A stretch of 64,000 nucleotides of DNA. Origin: Pomacea canaliculata. Lineage: Eukaryota > Mollusca > Gastropoda > Architaenioglossa > Ampullariidae. The position numbers and the translations under genes are program-made. The DNA is taken from contig NC_037595.1 of NCBI RefSeq assembly GCF_003073045.1, positions 4,266,227-4,330,226 on the forward strand. Direction: 5' to 3'. The notes under the pieces are model-generated. The model saw only the letters and a program-made list of their open reading frames with translations, was not told where the DNA came from and searched no databases. Each line of letters opens with the position of its first letter. Position 1 is the first letter of the stretch. This document shows positions 1-13,388 of this stretch, piece by piece.

Positions 1-40
1 AAAGTCAAATCGCGTCCCAGGGCACACAGATGGAACATAA

Positions 41-62
41 CCAATGACACAAGTAGCTATTG
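41..62 (+). repeat. Dispersed repeat end shared with 53634-53655
   Basis: The word CCAATGACACAAGTAGCTAT plus two more bases occurs identically here and at 53634-53655 in a NOX2 intron. In both places it follows a degenerate stretch with TCAAATC and TCCCAG words. The copy at the window start is cut, so element length is unknown. Confidence 0.7.
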
Positions 63-3039
63 ACGTCAATATACAAAAGAACGCACGGTGTTCAAACAAA
101 ACAGTATGGATGCAAGCTCAGATGCCTATTTTAAACAAGAGATGCATTTATGTTTAGCACTATTTTACTCACAAAAAAAATTGACACCTGGAATTATACT
201 GCAGAGAATGATCTTAACAACAGCCAATAAACATGATTTTTCACTTAAACAATCTTTTAAATTAAAGATTTTTGTCATCATTTTATTGAGAATTGTATTT
301 TGACATTCTTTGCCTATTACTATATGCAGAGGTGCCGCTGTTCTGAAGCAATGAACATGCAACTAAGAATAACTTGCTGTCAAATAAATTCAGCACTAAT
401 TGGCCAGAGTATATCAGATATTAATTCATCTTTTGAGACTTTTCGGTGTTAAGATGAAAAAGACATAGCTGGGATGATTTTACTCGGACTGTGGGGTGGA
501 TATGGTGTTGGGCAAAATGACTAGCCCCTCCTACCGTGCAATGCGTGAGTACTTGAAAGTTGTCATTTGTTCCAGTCACTATGTCAGTACAAAGTGTTAG
601 TAAGATTTTGCAACAACACCACTTAGAAAGATGAAACAGATGCTTGTTCACACATCTGTCTAGATAACATCATTTGTTAATGTTTCTTATTGAAATAAGT
701 ATTCCAGCCTGGACCCAAATTCTCTAATAACATCCAAGATGTCCCAACCAGCACCTGTCAGTTTTAAATGTTTTTTGGGAAAAACGAAATTAACTACTTC
801 CACTCTCGAGCTTGCCTATAACCTTTAAGGTCAGGTAGAAACTGCTGAGACAATTTGTAAAATCCTGTGCTTCTCCACGCTTTGCGTTAAAATGACACTG
901 GGATTGACTAGCATACATAGCAATGATCTTTTCAATAGCAGCAGGTCAGCAATCTGAACTGGATGATAATATTCGGATTAATTATCAGACTTATTTTTAA
1001 ACCACTCTTATTCTTCACTGTCACTGTACACATGGCTAACGACCTGGCGTGTCAGATTTGCTTCCCATGTCCTTTACACTGCTCTTATCAAATCTACGTC
1101 CTAATGACCTTATCTAGTCGTGGACATGACTGCGTCTACACCAAAAATCACCTATTGAGAGTAAAAGGTTGGTGCGAACTTTCATGTGGTTTTGTCGACG
1201 TTTCCGCCACCAATTAGGTCGCACAAGATGCAGTTACAGGATATCAAGACGGCGATCGGATGAGTTGTTTTCGGATCTACAGTGGGTCGGACTACTGTAA
1301 CGGTCATAATGCATCCACTAAATGTGTCACATATTAGAGGCGGAAAAAACTGACTGTTCTAGATAAAACATCTCCAATACTCCAACATCTTATTCTTATG
1401 AAAAGCAGGCCCCACACCTGCTGTGTTTTTTTTTTTTTTAAACGCCCGGATAAACGAATGTTATGCGCAGGCTGGCAGCAAAGCACTCCCATCTTCAGAA
1501 GAAAGCCATTCAAATCAGAAAACCTACAGAGAAGAGAAAAGGAGGAATAATCAGAATGTACTACCTTGATGTACAGTTCAAATCTTTGCATATTGTCGCA
1601 TCGGCAGCTCCGTCTGCAGACACTTTTGACAGCACTCGCCGAGTCTCCGTCGGCCACTTAAGAATCCACACAGAGATGACGCACAGACTCGCCCAAAGCT
1701 AGCTCTTACTGCGCATGCGTGCGAGAACGCGCTATCACGTGGTTTATGGTGGTTGCCATTGTCTGCGAAACAGTAACTCAACGTGGAAAAATAATTGACA
1801 AAGCACTTTTGAAAACTAAATGTTGATAAAGAAACAACAAATATTTATAATTACATTGCGTCAATGAACTGTATTATTTAACAGCTTTATTCATGCATGG
1901 ATTCTTTTTTGCAACTGACAAATACGAGCGCACTTGATGCTCCTCAGACTGTTTAAAAAAAAAAAAAAAAGTGGGATTTGCATGTAGAATGAAAAGAAAA
2001 ACGAACTGTTGATGCGCTCTTTTACGACGTACATCTCGATTACTAGATGCAATCATTTCGGTTAGAAAAGTACAGTTCTCATTTGAAAACAGCAGCACGC
2101 CATGTGCACAGACTAAGATTATCTGTGGATTGTATTCAGGGTGGAGTCCGCGACATTTAATTGTATTTCCGGATGGCGTTAGGGGTAAATCGGGAGTGGG
2201 CCACTACTGTGTTTACGTACATCTGCTTAAACACCTCCGCATATGCTCTCTGAACAACGGACCAAGCTGACATTACTAATAGTTTATATATAGACAGTTG
2301 TTAGGAAAAATAACGAAGCCTCAAAACCTCTTTTGTGTTTCACCCTACCCCCATCACTGAGTATAACAACTATATACAGACACACTTGATTGGAATGATA
2401 CACAGATTAACACCGAATCTCCTACAGCAGATATTTAGAAGAACTTTGATAATGGATCGATCGATCATTTCAATGTATACATTTTCATGAGCTTTCATCT
2501 TTGGCGTAGTAATAATATTACAGTCTTTGCGTGACCTTATCTATGTCTGGTCAGTGTATAGTTGAAAACTAATTGTAAACTTTTGTAAAATAAGGTGTCT
2601 TTTTCCCGACTTCATCGGTTCACTTGAAGAATGATTCCAAATGTTCAATTGCAGATCAAAAATAACGAAGACGTTTATGATGTATGTACAGATGAAAATA
2701 TGAAGTGTACATCACCGTACCTAAAAAAAAAAAAAAAAAAAAAAAAATTCTCCTGAAATTCAGCAATATAGATCCCACAGAACACAAGACATATCTTACA
2801 GTTAGTTCATAACTGCCTTCCTCCACTCCACAGCTATATGGTCCATGGGCTGTGGACGCGAACCTCATTAATATAAATAATAATTCTTGCAACAAGACGG
2901 CTTGCTACTGCAACAACAACAACAAAAATCTTCTATAGGTATAAACTGACAAGAAGATAAAAGAAATTCAGAAGAGAACGAAATAAAAACTGATCATTTT
3001 ACCCAGAGATGTTAAATTTCTACACACTATACTATTATG

Positions 3040-3290
3040 CCGTGGCACGGCCGGACACCAAACTCAAGCTGACGTGGTGATCGAGTTTCTGTCTTGGGTT
3101 CGAAATCACTCTTGGCCACGTTTGCTGCTGTCGCTGCATGTATGTTGGCAAGACGGGCAAGAAACTTATATGTTTACAGCTCTTACGTCGTTTTTAAAGG
3201 CGTTCTGCAGAGAGCTGTTGTGCTGCATACGAAGCATCCTGCTGTTGTGCCAGGTCCTTACGTGACACTTAAGTGGAGAATTTCCTAGTG
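3040..3290 (+). repeat. Possible tRNA-derived SINE
   Basis: A tRNA-like head with a B-box-like GGGTTCGAAATC near 3097 is followed by about 190 bases of higher-GC body without similarity to the neighbouring DNA. The A box is weak, so this is tentative. Confidence 0.3.
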
Positions 3291-3770
3291 TAAGGAATGC
3301 ACGGGTGATTAGGTGTTTTGGTGGTGGTCTCTGTGTCTGTGTGTGTGGATGTGAAGACACGTTATAAGAGAGAAGCAGACACACAGAGAAATATGCTGAA
3401 GAGTAGAAGCCAACGTAAGTCTACTTTGTTTAGCTTCTGACCTCCAATAAAAAGAAACCCCCAAATCTTCAGATTTATATCTGTGTGAAATATTGAGAAT
3501 GTCTCAACATCAAAGTTTTTTTTCCCTTGGTTTTCTTTTTTTTTTTTTGGCACCCCAGTAACAGGCTGAATCCTACCCATTGCCCAACTAAAAATCAACA
3601 TCTTGTATAGTTAATTCACCTCAGAGATAAGAAAAGGCGACAAAATGTAGGAATTCGCACATCTTTGAGAGGCGCTATAATAGCTGTGACTAAGAATTGT
3701 GTATAAGTGTTCAGCGGCGCAGTTCCGGCTAGATGCAGATGAAAGGAATATTTCATCCATCCAGACCATC

Positions 3771-3836
3771 CTAATGAAGCTGAATTAACAGCTCTATGCT
3801 CCTCAAAGGAGCATCAAGAAGTAAACTAAACTAATG
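3771..3836 (+). repeat. Repeat 3' tail with CTCCT/AGGAG hairpin
   Basis: ATGCTCCTCAAAGGAGCAT can fold into a small hairpin and is followed by AAGTAAACTAAACTAA. The same layout (hairpin, AAGGAATAAAC, A/C-rich end) recurs at 43020-43065 on the plus strand and near 59678-59715 on the minus strand, suggesting the 3' end of one retroposon family. Confidence 0.45.
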
Positions 3837-6800
3837 AAGCTGGTTTAAGTTCATCAGTTGTTCAGGGGAAGGGGAAAGGTGGTGGAATGCTTCATCCACG
3901 AGTTGATGTCGGCGAAAGTAAGTTACTTTGCGACAAACGAGGGAGTGATGGTGGTGGTTGTGGTTGTGGTGGTGTTGGTGGTCTGTTTGTGGGGTAAGAT
4001 GTTTACGCCGAGCCAGCAAATAGGTCCATATCATGCAAGTCAGCCAGCCCTGTAAGCAGATGCCACATGCAGAAAAGAACAGCATACCCGAGACGAGAGC
4101 TGAACCAGAACAGCCAACCATCACTGTATTGGGGACAGGCGATAACCGTTGCGCCGCCGTACCGTTCGACAAACGTGGTGGGACTTACCTTACGTAAAGT
4201 TATGTGATAAGATTATCATTATCCGGTACGATTGATACACTGTGGCATATAGTACTGCGTGACGTGACAATCTCCTTTCACGACAAAACCCAACATGCCA
4301 TAACTGCCAGACACTGTGGTATTACTATTACTGCACGTGACAGTCGTGACAGACAAGTCACACAAACAGCTAGGTACCTACACTGCAGGACTCACAAGTG
4401 CACGCACACACAGAGAGAGACTCAAGATCCAATTGATATTTTGAGGTAGCTTCACAAGGGGGCCATAAACACGTGACCTCCTGTCCCCCTAACTTTTGAC
4501 GATAAAATGCCTCCGTAACTCTCTGCTGTCGTGCTTATTAGTCGCCTTTTCTGTGTCGCCCTGGTACGTGGTCGGGAATTTTAATCCGGGTCTGTCATCC
4601 TGGCTGGCCTCTTAATGTCAGAATCACTGTTCACAACGATCTGAGAATGCTACCTTACTCCTTATAACAAAAAAAATCGTTCATACGATCAAACTGAGAA
4701 AAGTTGTCCCATAAAAGGCCGGTTTTCCTTTTCTTGTTCTTTTCCCTGAAATAAAGACGGAAGAAAAATAAAATAGCTACATTCCTGGAACGATTGCAAG
4801 ACTATACGTATCTCCCTTTCATATGTAAAGTAGCCCTAAAGCTCAGAGCCAAACGGGACAAAAGAGCATGTTGTCAATGGAAATAGGATACTAATGACTT
4901 CTTGGGATTGTGGTAGAAGAGGCTGCCGGGGTGTCGAATGCGAGTACATACTGTAGGACATACATTTAATCAGTGTATCTAAAGTTTACTGTAAAGTGGC
5001 TTCAGTTCCTGTACACTGTACAGTATCTTTCGACCGAGACTAAGGAGAATATATATGTTGTGGTCGAGTTGAGCAGTTAACTATTCGATAATGAATCAGC
5101 CTGATGCTATAGTGAGCTTGATTTTTAATTTCTAGGTAGCAGGAGTTGGCATACCTTAAATATACACATTTGATGATTGTACTCATCACATAATCTGGAG
5201 ACCTAGAATATCAAAATACAATCTGATGTCGTGACCTTCTCAAAACACACCTATACGCGTTTTGGGTTGCCCAGGTTAGTAAGCTCATCAAATACTTAAC
5301 ATTATGTCTCAAACATACTGGGTTTGGTGGGGGATGTAGATGTTGCCACTACCCAGAAAGTTGTCGCTCCTACCATCGCCACCCGACAAGGCAGCAGAAA
5401 CTCATCAGGCTCTAGGTCTCTGTTGTTTACTTTTTTTAGCTACAAAAAGCCCGACACCTGTGGGTGCAAGGGGCTGTTAGGGGTGATTTCACGATGCCAT
5501 GTTGGCTTCAAATGACATCTGTTCCGAGATCTCATGGACAGAAGACTCGCGTACAGGCTCGTTTGGTGTTGGCTTCGTACCTCTGGGATCTTTCTTCCCA
5601 GAAATGTGAAAAAAAGGTTTGATTATTATTATTAACCCATCTTTTTTAAAAAAGGGAAGAGTTGCTGGCAGGATAAAAATACACAAACCCTTTTCTTTGT
5701 CTGCTCGACCTGAAAGTCCCACCCTCAGCGTTCGCGAGCCTGTCGCAATCACTCTCCTGCTTCCGAGAAACATATACCCGTATCACCTTTCATTGCTTTA
5801 CCTTCGCAGATTTATTATCACGTTGTAACACTAAATGGGTTATTCTGGCAGGTCGCCAAACTCTCTTTCTCGTTGTTGTTGTTGTTGATGATGCTGTGGT
5901 TGCTGCTTTTGTTTGTTTTTGTAATTTTCTCCTTCTCTTCTTCCATTTCAGATTTTGATAAAAGAATAATTCTTATCGGCATACTTGTTGGCAGATGGCT
6001 TACTAATCACCCAGTGGCGATATAATGATGGATCAGAAAGCTGTGTGTGTTGATCACAGTGTCGAGGAAAGGTTGGGTATCTCTGCTGGTTAATCACACG
6101 GTGCTCTGAATGCATCCTGTTTTCTAGGTGATACTCCTTATATTGATGCATTCTATTATTCAAAATAAGGTAACTTGGGTGTTTGATTCCTTCACCCCAA
6201 AATCAAGCGATTATAAAAGGCCAAGCTTTTTAACCTGTTCACCTGTATACTTTGATAGAAATGTGAAATTATGTATTGGTGGTCACCAATCTCGAAATAT
6301 ATAATTTCCTTCACTAGTCAACTCGTGTACTCTGCACACACCCAAGCTTCCAGAAAAAGAAGGAAAATGTCCCTTTCGACAGTGAGTAAATATTGTGTCA
6401 CATTGTCAAGCAATTAATGTGTTTATGAAACTTGGATTAAGATTGCGGTAAACACGGCTTGTAATGGAAACATAGCTGTCATGTTATACAACCTTACCTC
6501 CTTGAGTGTATGTGTGTGTGTGAGAGAGAGAAAGAGAGAACCTTAACTGCAGAGTTGTTCTCTCCGTTCGTTACCTGTAAACTACACAGAGCAAACAACG
6601 ACCTGTGATAGATACATGGCGTGCAAATCACTTCAACGGTGGCGATAAGTCCGCAATATCAGAGCACGTGCCACGCCCCTGCCTCGATCGTCTACCGTAC
6701 ACACACCACTGTAGGACCCTCCTCGTCAGTCGAGCGCGACCACCACGTACCTCCCACCGGCTTCACACGTGTGCAGTTGCCCTTGATGATGAACTGACCC

Positions 6801-7559
6801 ACATTCTTCTTAAAAATCGTAAAAATCTTCTAGTCCGCCCAGCCTCCGCTAGACGCCACGGGCAGTCTCTGGGGGAAAAGGGGAAGGTGCGTGGTGCGAA
6901 ATGATGTGACGTGTGGTGACGTGTAACGTGTACTTAATTATTCACGTCCTTGGTGTGACAGACTCTCGGTCCACCTGTCAACTGTGCGTTTTCTGTATCT
7001 CGACCCTTTCATTCACAATACAATGTGAGAGGTCAGTGATTGGCCTAATGTGTTGACAGTAAACAGAAGTCTAGACCTACATATGCCTACAAGAAGAATG
7101 AAGACAGCTCAAACCTTCCCTGAAAATAAACACTCAGAAATCGTTCGCTAAAACGTCTGCGATGGCCAGAACAATTCGATGTAACAAAGCGACACCGAAG
7201 GGCCTTTATCAGCCGTATCTTAGTGAGATACGCCAAAATCTCAGGAGATAATTCCGTGCATATGGTGCTTTGTCTCTCCCTCTCTACACCAGAGTCTTTC
7301 CCTCGTCCTCAAATCAGTACTCGGATAAAACCACCCAGGTAGAGATAAATGGCAGAGAACCTAGAATTTTCTCTTTGGGTATTTTTGGGGTGGGTGGGTT
7401 GGATCTTCGGTGGACGTCACGGACAACAAGACAACGCCGCTGATGATGAAGAGGTGGATAGTCTGATAAATTAGCACCAGTTTTTTCATCATCATCATCA
7501 ATCATCATCATGATTAAGTTCTAAGAAACTGTCATCGCAGCAGGCAATAAATTCATCCA

Positions 7560-8180
7560 AGGCTGCGCTAGGGATGTTTACTGGCCCGCTGAAGAGAGAG
7601 AGAGCAGTGCAGTGTCATCGGAGAATTTGGCAAGATACCGACCTTTATGGATACTGAAACAGATGTTGGTAAACAGGAGACACAGAAGCGGAGATAAAGC
7701 ACAGCCTTGGGGGTGAGCCGGCGAACATTGTGGAAAAGTCAGAAAATGTGCCATTGTCATGTTGCCTGCTAACCAGAAAACGAATGATCCACGTCACCAG
7801 CTAATGGTCAGGAAAAAATTCGCAAAGTACTTTTCTGAATGCTGTTAAAAACAGTCTTGAACGGGCACGTGTTTATTTAGAGTATGAACGATAAACAGTT
7901 TGGCATCATCACCACAACTCTTGGTGCGGTATGCAAATTGCAGTGGGTCAAGGGGCATTTTCAGTGGCATTTAGAATCTAATGATATTCTGTTCCCAGAA
8001 CTTTCATGACCAAAGATGTCAAGGCAACTGATAATTGTCGTTAAGATGCTGAACTGAAGCCTTCTTCGGAACTGGTAGACGAGTCCCACGCAGAAAGGAT
8101 TGAGCACGTATCCAGAGAGTTACACCAAGGACTGAAGCAGGTGTTAGAACATATACCTCTGAAGTTGTTGTTGTTGTTGT
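7560..8180 (-). mobile_element. Non-LTR retrotransposon reverse transcriptase fragment (decayed)
   Basis: The minus strand encodes pieces of a reverse transcriptase in order: VPKKASVQHLND, then a TAICIPH block resembling LQFAYR, VFNSIQ, HPQGCALSPLLCLLFTN and LAKFSDDTALLSL (the FADD-type catalytic motif, here FSDD). The pieces lie in different frames with stops, so the copy is dead. The motif style is that of CR1/L2-like LINEs. Confidence 0.8.
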
Positions 8181-11100
8181 GCACAGGAATGTCATGTTTT
8201 GCCATAAGTACCATCAGGTTCTAGACCCTCGCGTATCTTTGCCCGCTAAAACAGTTCTTTTACTTCTCCTAGACATATTGTTCATGTAGGTGCGTTTGCG
8301 CGCGCATGCATGTATGTGTTTTATATACATATAAAGAGAGAACAAGAGACAGTGGATGGATATGGTCACGAAATAAATCGCCGCCATTCACTTCCTTCCG
8401 CAGCCAGCCTTCCTTCTGTGTACTTTAAACCTGCCAGGGTAACAATAACATCCCCTTGGGATTAAACGCATTTGTATGGCTTTTCACTCTGAACACAAGC
8501 CACGTGCTGTGTCGTCTGCATCACGATTTTTCCTACAGGCACTTGCCCCACAGCTGACTCATCTGAAAGCAGGAAGGAAGAGAAAAAGCCCCTGAAGTTC
8601 TTGAAGAGCTACAGCCATTCTACCGACTATCACATTGTTGATAAAGTAATTAAGCTTCCTCTTCCTTTACGGAACACAATCAAAGCAGCGGGATTCCATC
8701 CAAAAATAGCAAAAACTATGTCTTCTTCTTCTTCATGTGGAATGGGAGTGGGGTAGAGGTTCAGACAAAAGGATGTAAAATAACTATAGAATGACCTTGT
8801 CGTCACTAACAGAATGTAAATTGAGAGGGGACAAACTGGGAATCAGTTTACGAATTACGACTCAGTGGAAAATGTAGACGGAGAGTTGTCACTTCTTCCC
8901 TTCGACAGTCATTTCTTGAAAAAAAAAAAAAACCCAGCCCCTAATATCTGATCGCAATTTGGCTTTTCAACGCCATCGCGCAGAGGGTGCGGAAGGTGAA
9001 TCACCAGCTGGAGTGAGCTGAGCAGCGCGCAAAACTTAAGAGTCATTGTGGGTGTCGCCAGTTTATGTATGTGTTATATATTCACACGTTTGTCATTTCG
9101 AGGAACCAGTACAGTGCGACTTCTCTCACGCTAGCCCTGAACTTCGCCACAGTTCACAGCAGGTCGTCACGCATGAATGTTCCCATGCACAGGTCAATGG
9201 CGCACCGACGTCACACCCAACCTCCACACCCACCTCTGTGCCAGCTTTTGCATTTTTTTTTTTTTTCTAAGGCGCGGCATCTACCTTGGGAATGAGGTAC
9301 CCGCTATATATATATAGTAAACAAACACCTGGACCCTACCTAAGGTGTGGTTGTTGTTGTTAGTCGTTGACATCACAACAGCTGTCAAGTCAGGCTCTTT
9401 ACCCTCGATTTGACCTTCTCTAGAAGGAAGCCGCTCCTACTGGTACAGGAATGCGAAGTACAATAGTCGAAACGAGGATATGTAGTGGAATGACGCTTTT
9501 TTTTTATTCGTCTTTGTACGAAGGGATTCAAGGTGAGGTCGTGTTTTTGTTGCCACCAACTCGGTACCAGGATAGAGCTCCGTTCCTAAACTTTTTAAGT
9601 TAAACTATTTACACATTAAGGCAGTTGAAAAAAAAGCAACGGAAATTCTTCACATTTACTTTTTTTCCTCGAAAGTAACCTTTTGTTGTTACCTGGTAAA
9701 AATGCCGGTGATCATGACCCACATAAAAATTGCGGTCACATGAAAGTGAAATTCTTTTCCTCGTCATATTTTTTTCGTTTGTCACATATTAGTTTGAAAA
9801 CGAGAGTTCGACAACACTAAAAGACAATCATTTCTAGTTCTGGTTTCATTTCAGTCGGTATTTAACTGCGTTCGTCAAGCAGTTACCTATGATTGGGAGA
9901 GAAAAGCCTTTTCGACAGTGTGTCAACTATAATTGTTTGCGTGGGACCCTCTGTCGTAGTTCCTGTTTCGGTTTCTGATCACGACAAAGAACTGCTTTGA
10001 CAAACAACTGCCGAGGTGAGACTTGCAGGGCTGATGGGGTTTTAGAGAAAACGTTAGGAGGAGACAACAAACAATTAATGCTGATGATGATGTTAATCAA
10101 AATAATCATTATCATTCTAAAAATAAACGAAAATGTTCCTCCTCTCTCCGGCCGTTTATTTTCTTTGCGACGTCCACCACCTTCTACACCGCCTCAACAG
10201 CACGCCCCGACAACCTCCAACGCCGCCCACACCAACAGCACCACCACTGTCACTACCACCACCCAGACGTGGCGTCGACTGTGTGCACCTCGTCCACACT
10301 GGCCGCACCTCCACTACACTCACTCCCCAAGTATGTGCGGTGTACGACAAGGGTCGTGATTGTTGCTGAAAATAGTCGCGAGTCGCGTGCTCTTATTACT
10401 GCACACCGGTGGGAGGGGAGAGAGGGATCCCTCCTACAAGCTTTAGGTCCGCTTCACACGGTCCGACTTTCAACAAAGATGGCGGTCACGAGACATGCAG
10501 CGACTTTTGAGAAACTTTCGCCAACAACATCTCGTCTCTCATCACCTTTCGCCCTGGACTGTAGGGAAAATCACTCGTCTGCACGATCAAAACTGGGTTA
10601 ATTCCTTGACTGCGGATATGTTTTCAGGAGATTGTATTGTATACATAGGTCATTCAATCTAGTCGCATAGTGTAGCCGCAGTGGTGACACCAGCGCGCGT
10701 GTAAAGATAACATTCGGCTATATGTGACCCGCCACCACAAAATGAGCCAAAACTTGAGTTTTTATTTTAATTTTATATTATTAAAAGCTTCAGCGTTTGA
10801 TTTTTTTAAACAAAGTTGGCCTTCTAGTCCCCCAATTTTCAAATATATAATTATCTGTGCATAATTTGTTCCAGAATTTTAACTATTCTGCCTGCGTTCC
10901 TGTATATTTAATGACATCTACATTCGTATTATATGTGTAAAAACTGTCCCTCCCCTTGTCACTAGTTTTATATCTGTGTTATCTTGATGATCCGCGTTAT
11001 AACACCTAAGCATATGCTACAAATTTTTTTGTTGGCTCTCACACAAGCACCTTAAATAACACCCGTATCAGGATTATGTCACTGAGCATGAGGTTTGTAC

Positions 11101-13180
11101 GTGTACACAAGTGTCCCATTACCACATTTTTTCCTGATATCAAAACGTGACACCCGCTACCTGCCTGCATTTGTTGAAATACCTACTAATAAGGTATGCA
11201 CATTCAAATCTGTACCATTTGTGTCCTTATTTGCAACCTTTCAACATTATAAAACAGAATCAGGTTTTGTAAAATGATATCTCATAAAAAGGTTCAGAAA
11301 TGAGACACTTCATTCTAGCGAAGCGTAGGGACTTCCGTATTGTGGAGGACAGACGACATGAAGAACAGGGTATACTAATCCATGGCAGTGTAGACTTACC
11401 TACTTGCCTGGTTTTACCGAGTAGTGAAAGATTAGAAGTTCTAAAGTGTCACTCCCTTTGTCGAACAAATGTAGTTTTTGCAAGGAATCTTTTGTTTGAC
11501 TAGATAAAAAATCTTCCGAGAAAAGGGTGTACCGGACTCAGATGGATGGTACAGGATGCAGTAAGACAGCCAGTTGTGATGGTGTAACAGACGTCAAACA
11601 GTAACCCCCCCCCCAAACAACAAAAAAAAAGCGCTTACACTCTCCCCACCCCACCACATATCAGACAACTGTCTTTCCATCTCTCTCCTCAACGCCAAAC
11701 ACTTACTTACCCATCGTGAGTCATCCACATTCTCTCATCTGTTAACGACTTCATGCTTACCTCGATGACAACGACCTTCATTCTTTAAAAAAAATGTTTC
11801 GTAGTCTCCTTATAAGTAAAATAAATCTTTTAAAAAATGCAGACGATATGATGCAATTCAGGAAAGGTTAGAGAGCACAGGTACCGTCACACTCTGTAGC
11901 CTGCTCGTCAATGTACCCCCCACGTGCTCACCTCATCTCCCCACAACTGCCTTCCCTTCCATGCTTCCTTGGCTGATACTTGCGCCAGCCTAGGTATGCT
12001 ACTTCGGATCTCCAGCTTTATGATGGGAGTGTTAAGGCTAGCCTGTCAGGCTTGTTTACCTGCAGCCAAGTTGTGAATGAATAACTGCACCAACCACCGC
12101 CACCACATGCATGTACATCGAGAAAGTTGTCATCTGGCGTAGTGCCCTTGCTGGGCGAGTTGTACCGCTGTACCATTGACTGGCTTCACTGGCTTATCTC
12201 ACACGTGCCGAACTTTTTTTGCCCTTCATGGCAGTACTGCTTCTGAATCATCACTGCACAAAACAATTCTATGCATGACTTCTATTTGAACTACATTTCG
12301 CTGTTTACGAAGGGAAAACATTGCAGGTGTTACAGTAGTAAAAGAAAGGAAAGAAAGAAAAAAAGCTCTTTTTGTGCATTGAAAGAAAGTATGGTATTGT
12401 AGCTGGTATTCCTGTTGTATAGTGCACACACAAGTAATCGCATTACTCACGCCCTCCATCCCCCCAAAAAAAAGCTGTTGATATGGTTGCTTATTTTTTT
12501 AGACAACAACACGACCATATCCTGATCTCTGGTAAACAAAAATATCAAATTTCTCTCTCTCTCTCTCTTTTAACTATTGTTAAAATACCGCATCCGCCAT
12601 GAGAAGAGTAACTTGCAGTTGCACATCCACTAACAGCAGGGTGTTGATACCTACACTAACAAACCAAGTATACACGCACACTAACATCACAGGGTTGACA
12701 AGTGAACGTTCACAGCGTGATTGCCGTGCGGTGGTCAGAGGCCGCGGAGTGGCGGATACAGGATGGCGGGTCAGCCCGAACAAACACGAGAGTTCAGGCT
12801 TCTTACTGATAAGCTGCAGCTCGTGGTCCCCGCCTCCCTCCCTGCTGCCTCGTACGTCATCTGTTCTCAAACAGCAACGAGGTTCTCGTCGCGGCCCTTG
12901 ACCTTTGACCCTCGCACCTCGGATCGACGTGATCGCGGTTCAATGTCAGTCACTGCCTGTGAGAATAGCAAGTGTTATCAGCGATCTGTGAAGTCCATGT
13001 CTACACACAGTCACACATGCAAACACCCACTGACCCGAGCACACACACATACATTCATATAGGCACACACTTGCTTTATTATTATTATTTAGTTTGCGGG
13101 ACTTTTGTTTCCCATTCATGTTGCTTCAACTGTCACGTGACTTAATTTATGTCTCCTTCACAATCCTGTGTTACAGAATA
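8181..13180. other. Gene-free stretch with two CpG-rich patches
   Basis: No supported exon. The patch at about 10140-10610 is GC- and CpG-rich with Pro/Thr-coding runs and an ATG in context AAGATGGCGG at 10480; the patch at about 12600-12970 has CAGGATGGCGGG near 12762. Either could be a promoter or first exon of an unrecognised gene, but no homology or matching next exon was found. A repeat terminus beginning TATGTGACCC lies at 10721. Confidence 0.4.
10721..10780 (+). repeat. Repeat terminus beginning TATGTGACCC
   Basis: TATGTGACCCGCCACCACAA followed by ATGAGCC resembles, on the opposite strand, the sequence ending at about 61485 (TATGTGACCCTCCATGACGA followed by ACTGAG). Similar terminal words at two distant places suggest a dispersed element; the inner parts are too diverged to align by eye. 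Confidence 0.35.
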
Positions 13181-13388
13181 CAATCGAACTTTTGTAAGTC
13201 GCCCTTCCGTAAGTCGAAATTCTCCCCAACTCAAATTTTCAACATTAATGGGTTAGTTGCATATTCATCTTCCGTAGCTCGAATCGAAGAAATGAACGTT
13301 TGGTTAAAATAAAACGTTCACAGTGGAAAAAAAATTAACTCCGGTAACTCGATTTTTTTTTTTCATCTGTCCCTTGAGGCTTCGACTG
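13181..13388. mobile_element. pogo/Tigger-like MITE
   Basis: The 208-base element begins CAATCGAACT and ends TTCGACTG, imperfect terminal inverted repeats of the CAGTCGAAC type, and is flanked by TA on both sides. Inside are GTAAGTCG and TAACTCGA words typical of these elements. There is no transposase ORF, so it would need a partner element to move. Confidence 0.6.

Larger units (their letters stand above)
1..7559. other. Gene-free stretch
   Basis: I see no exon with recognisable protein similarity plus splice sites. The region has short overlapping ORFs on both strands, an A-run at about 2721-2747, GT-rich low complexity at about 3950-3985, a (TG)n(GA)n patch near 6505-6535, a dispersed-repeat end at 1-62 and a repeat tail near 3771-3836. 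The 113-residue minus ORF at 3831-4172 is encoded by the GT/CA-rich repeat and is not a gene. Confidence 0.5.

Noticed and set aside
3831..4172. His-rich 113-codon minus-strand ORF
   Set aside because: The His run is a translation of a GGT/GTT-rich repeat; the rest lacks any pattern.
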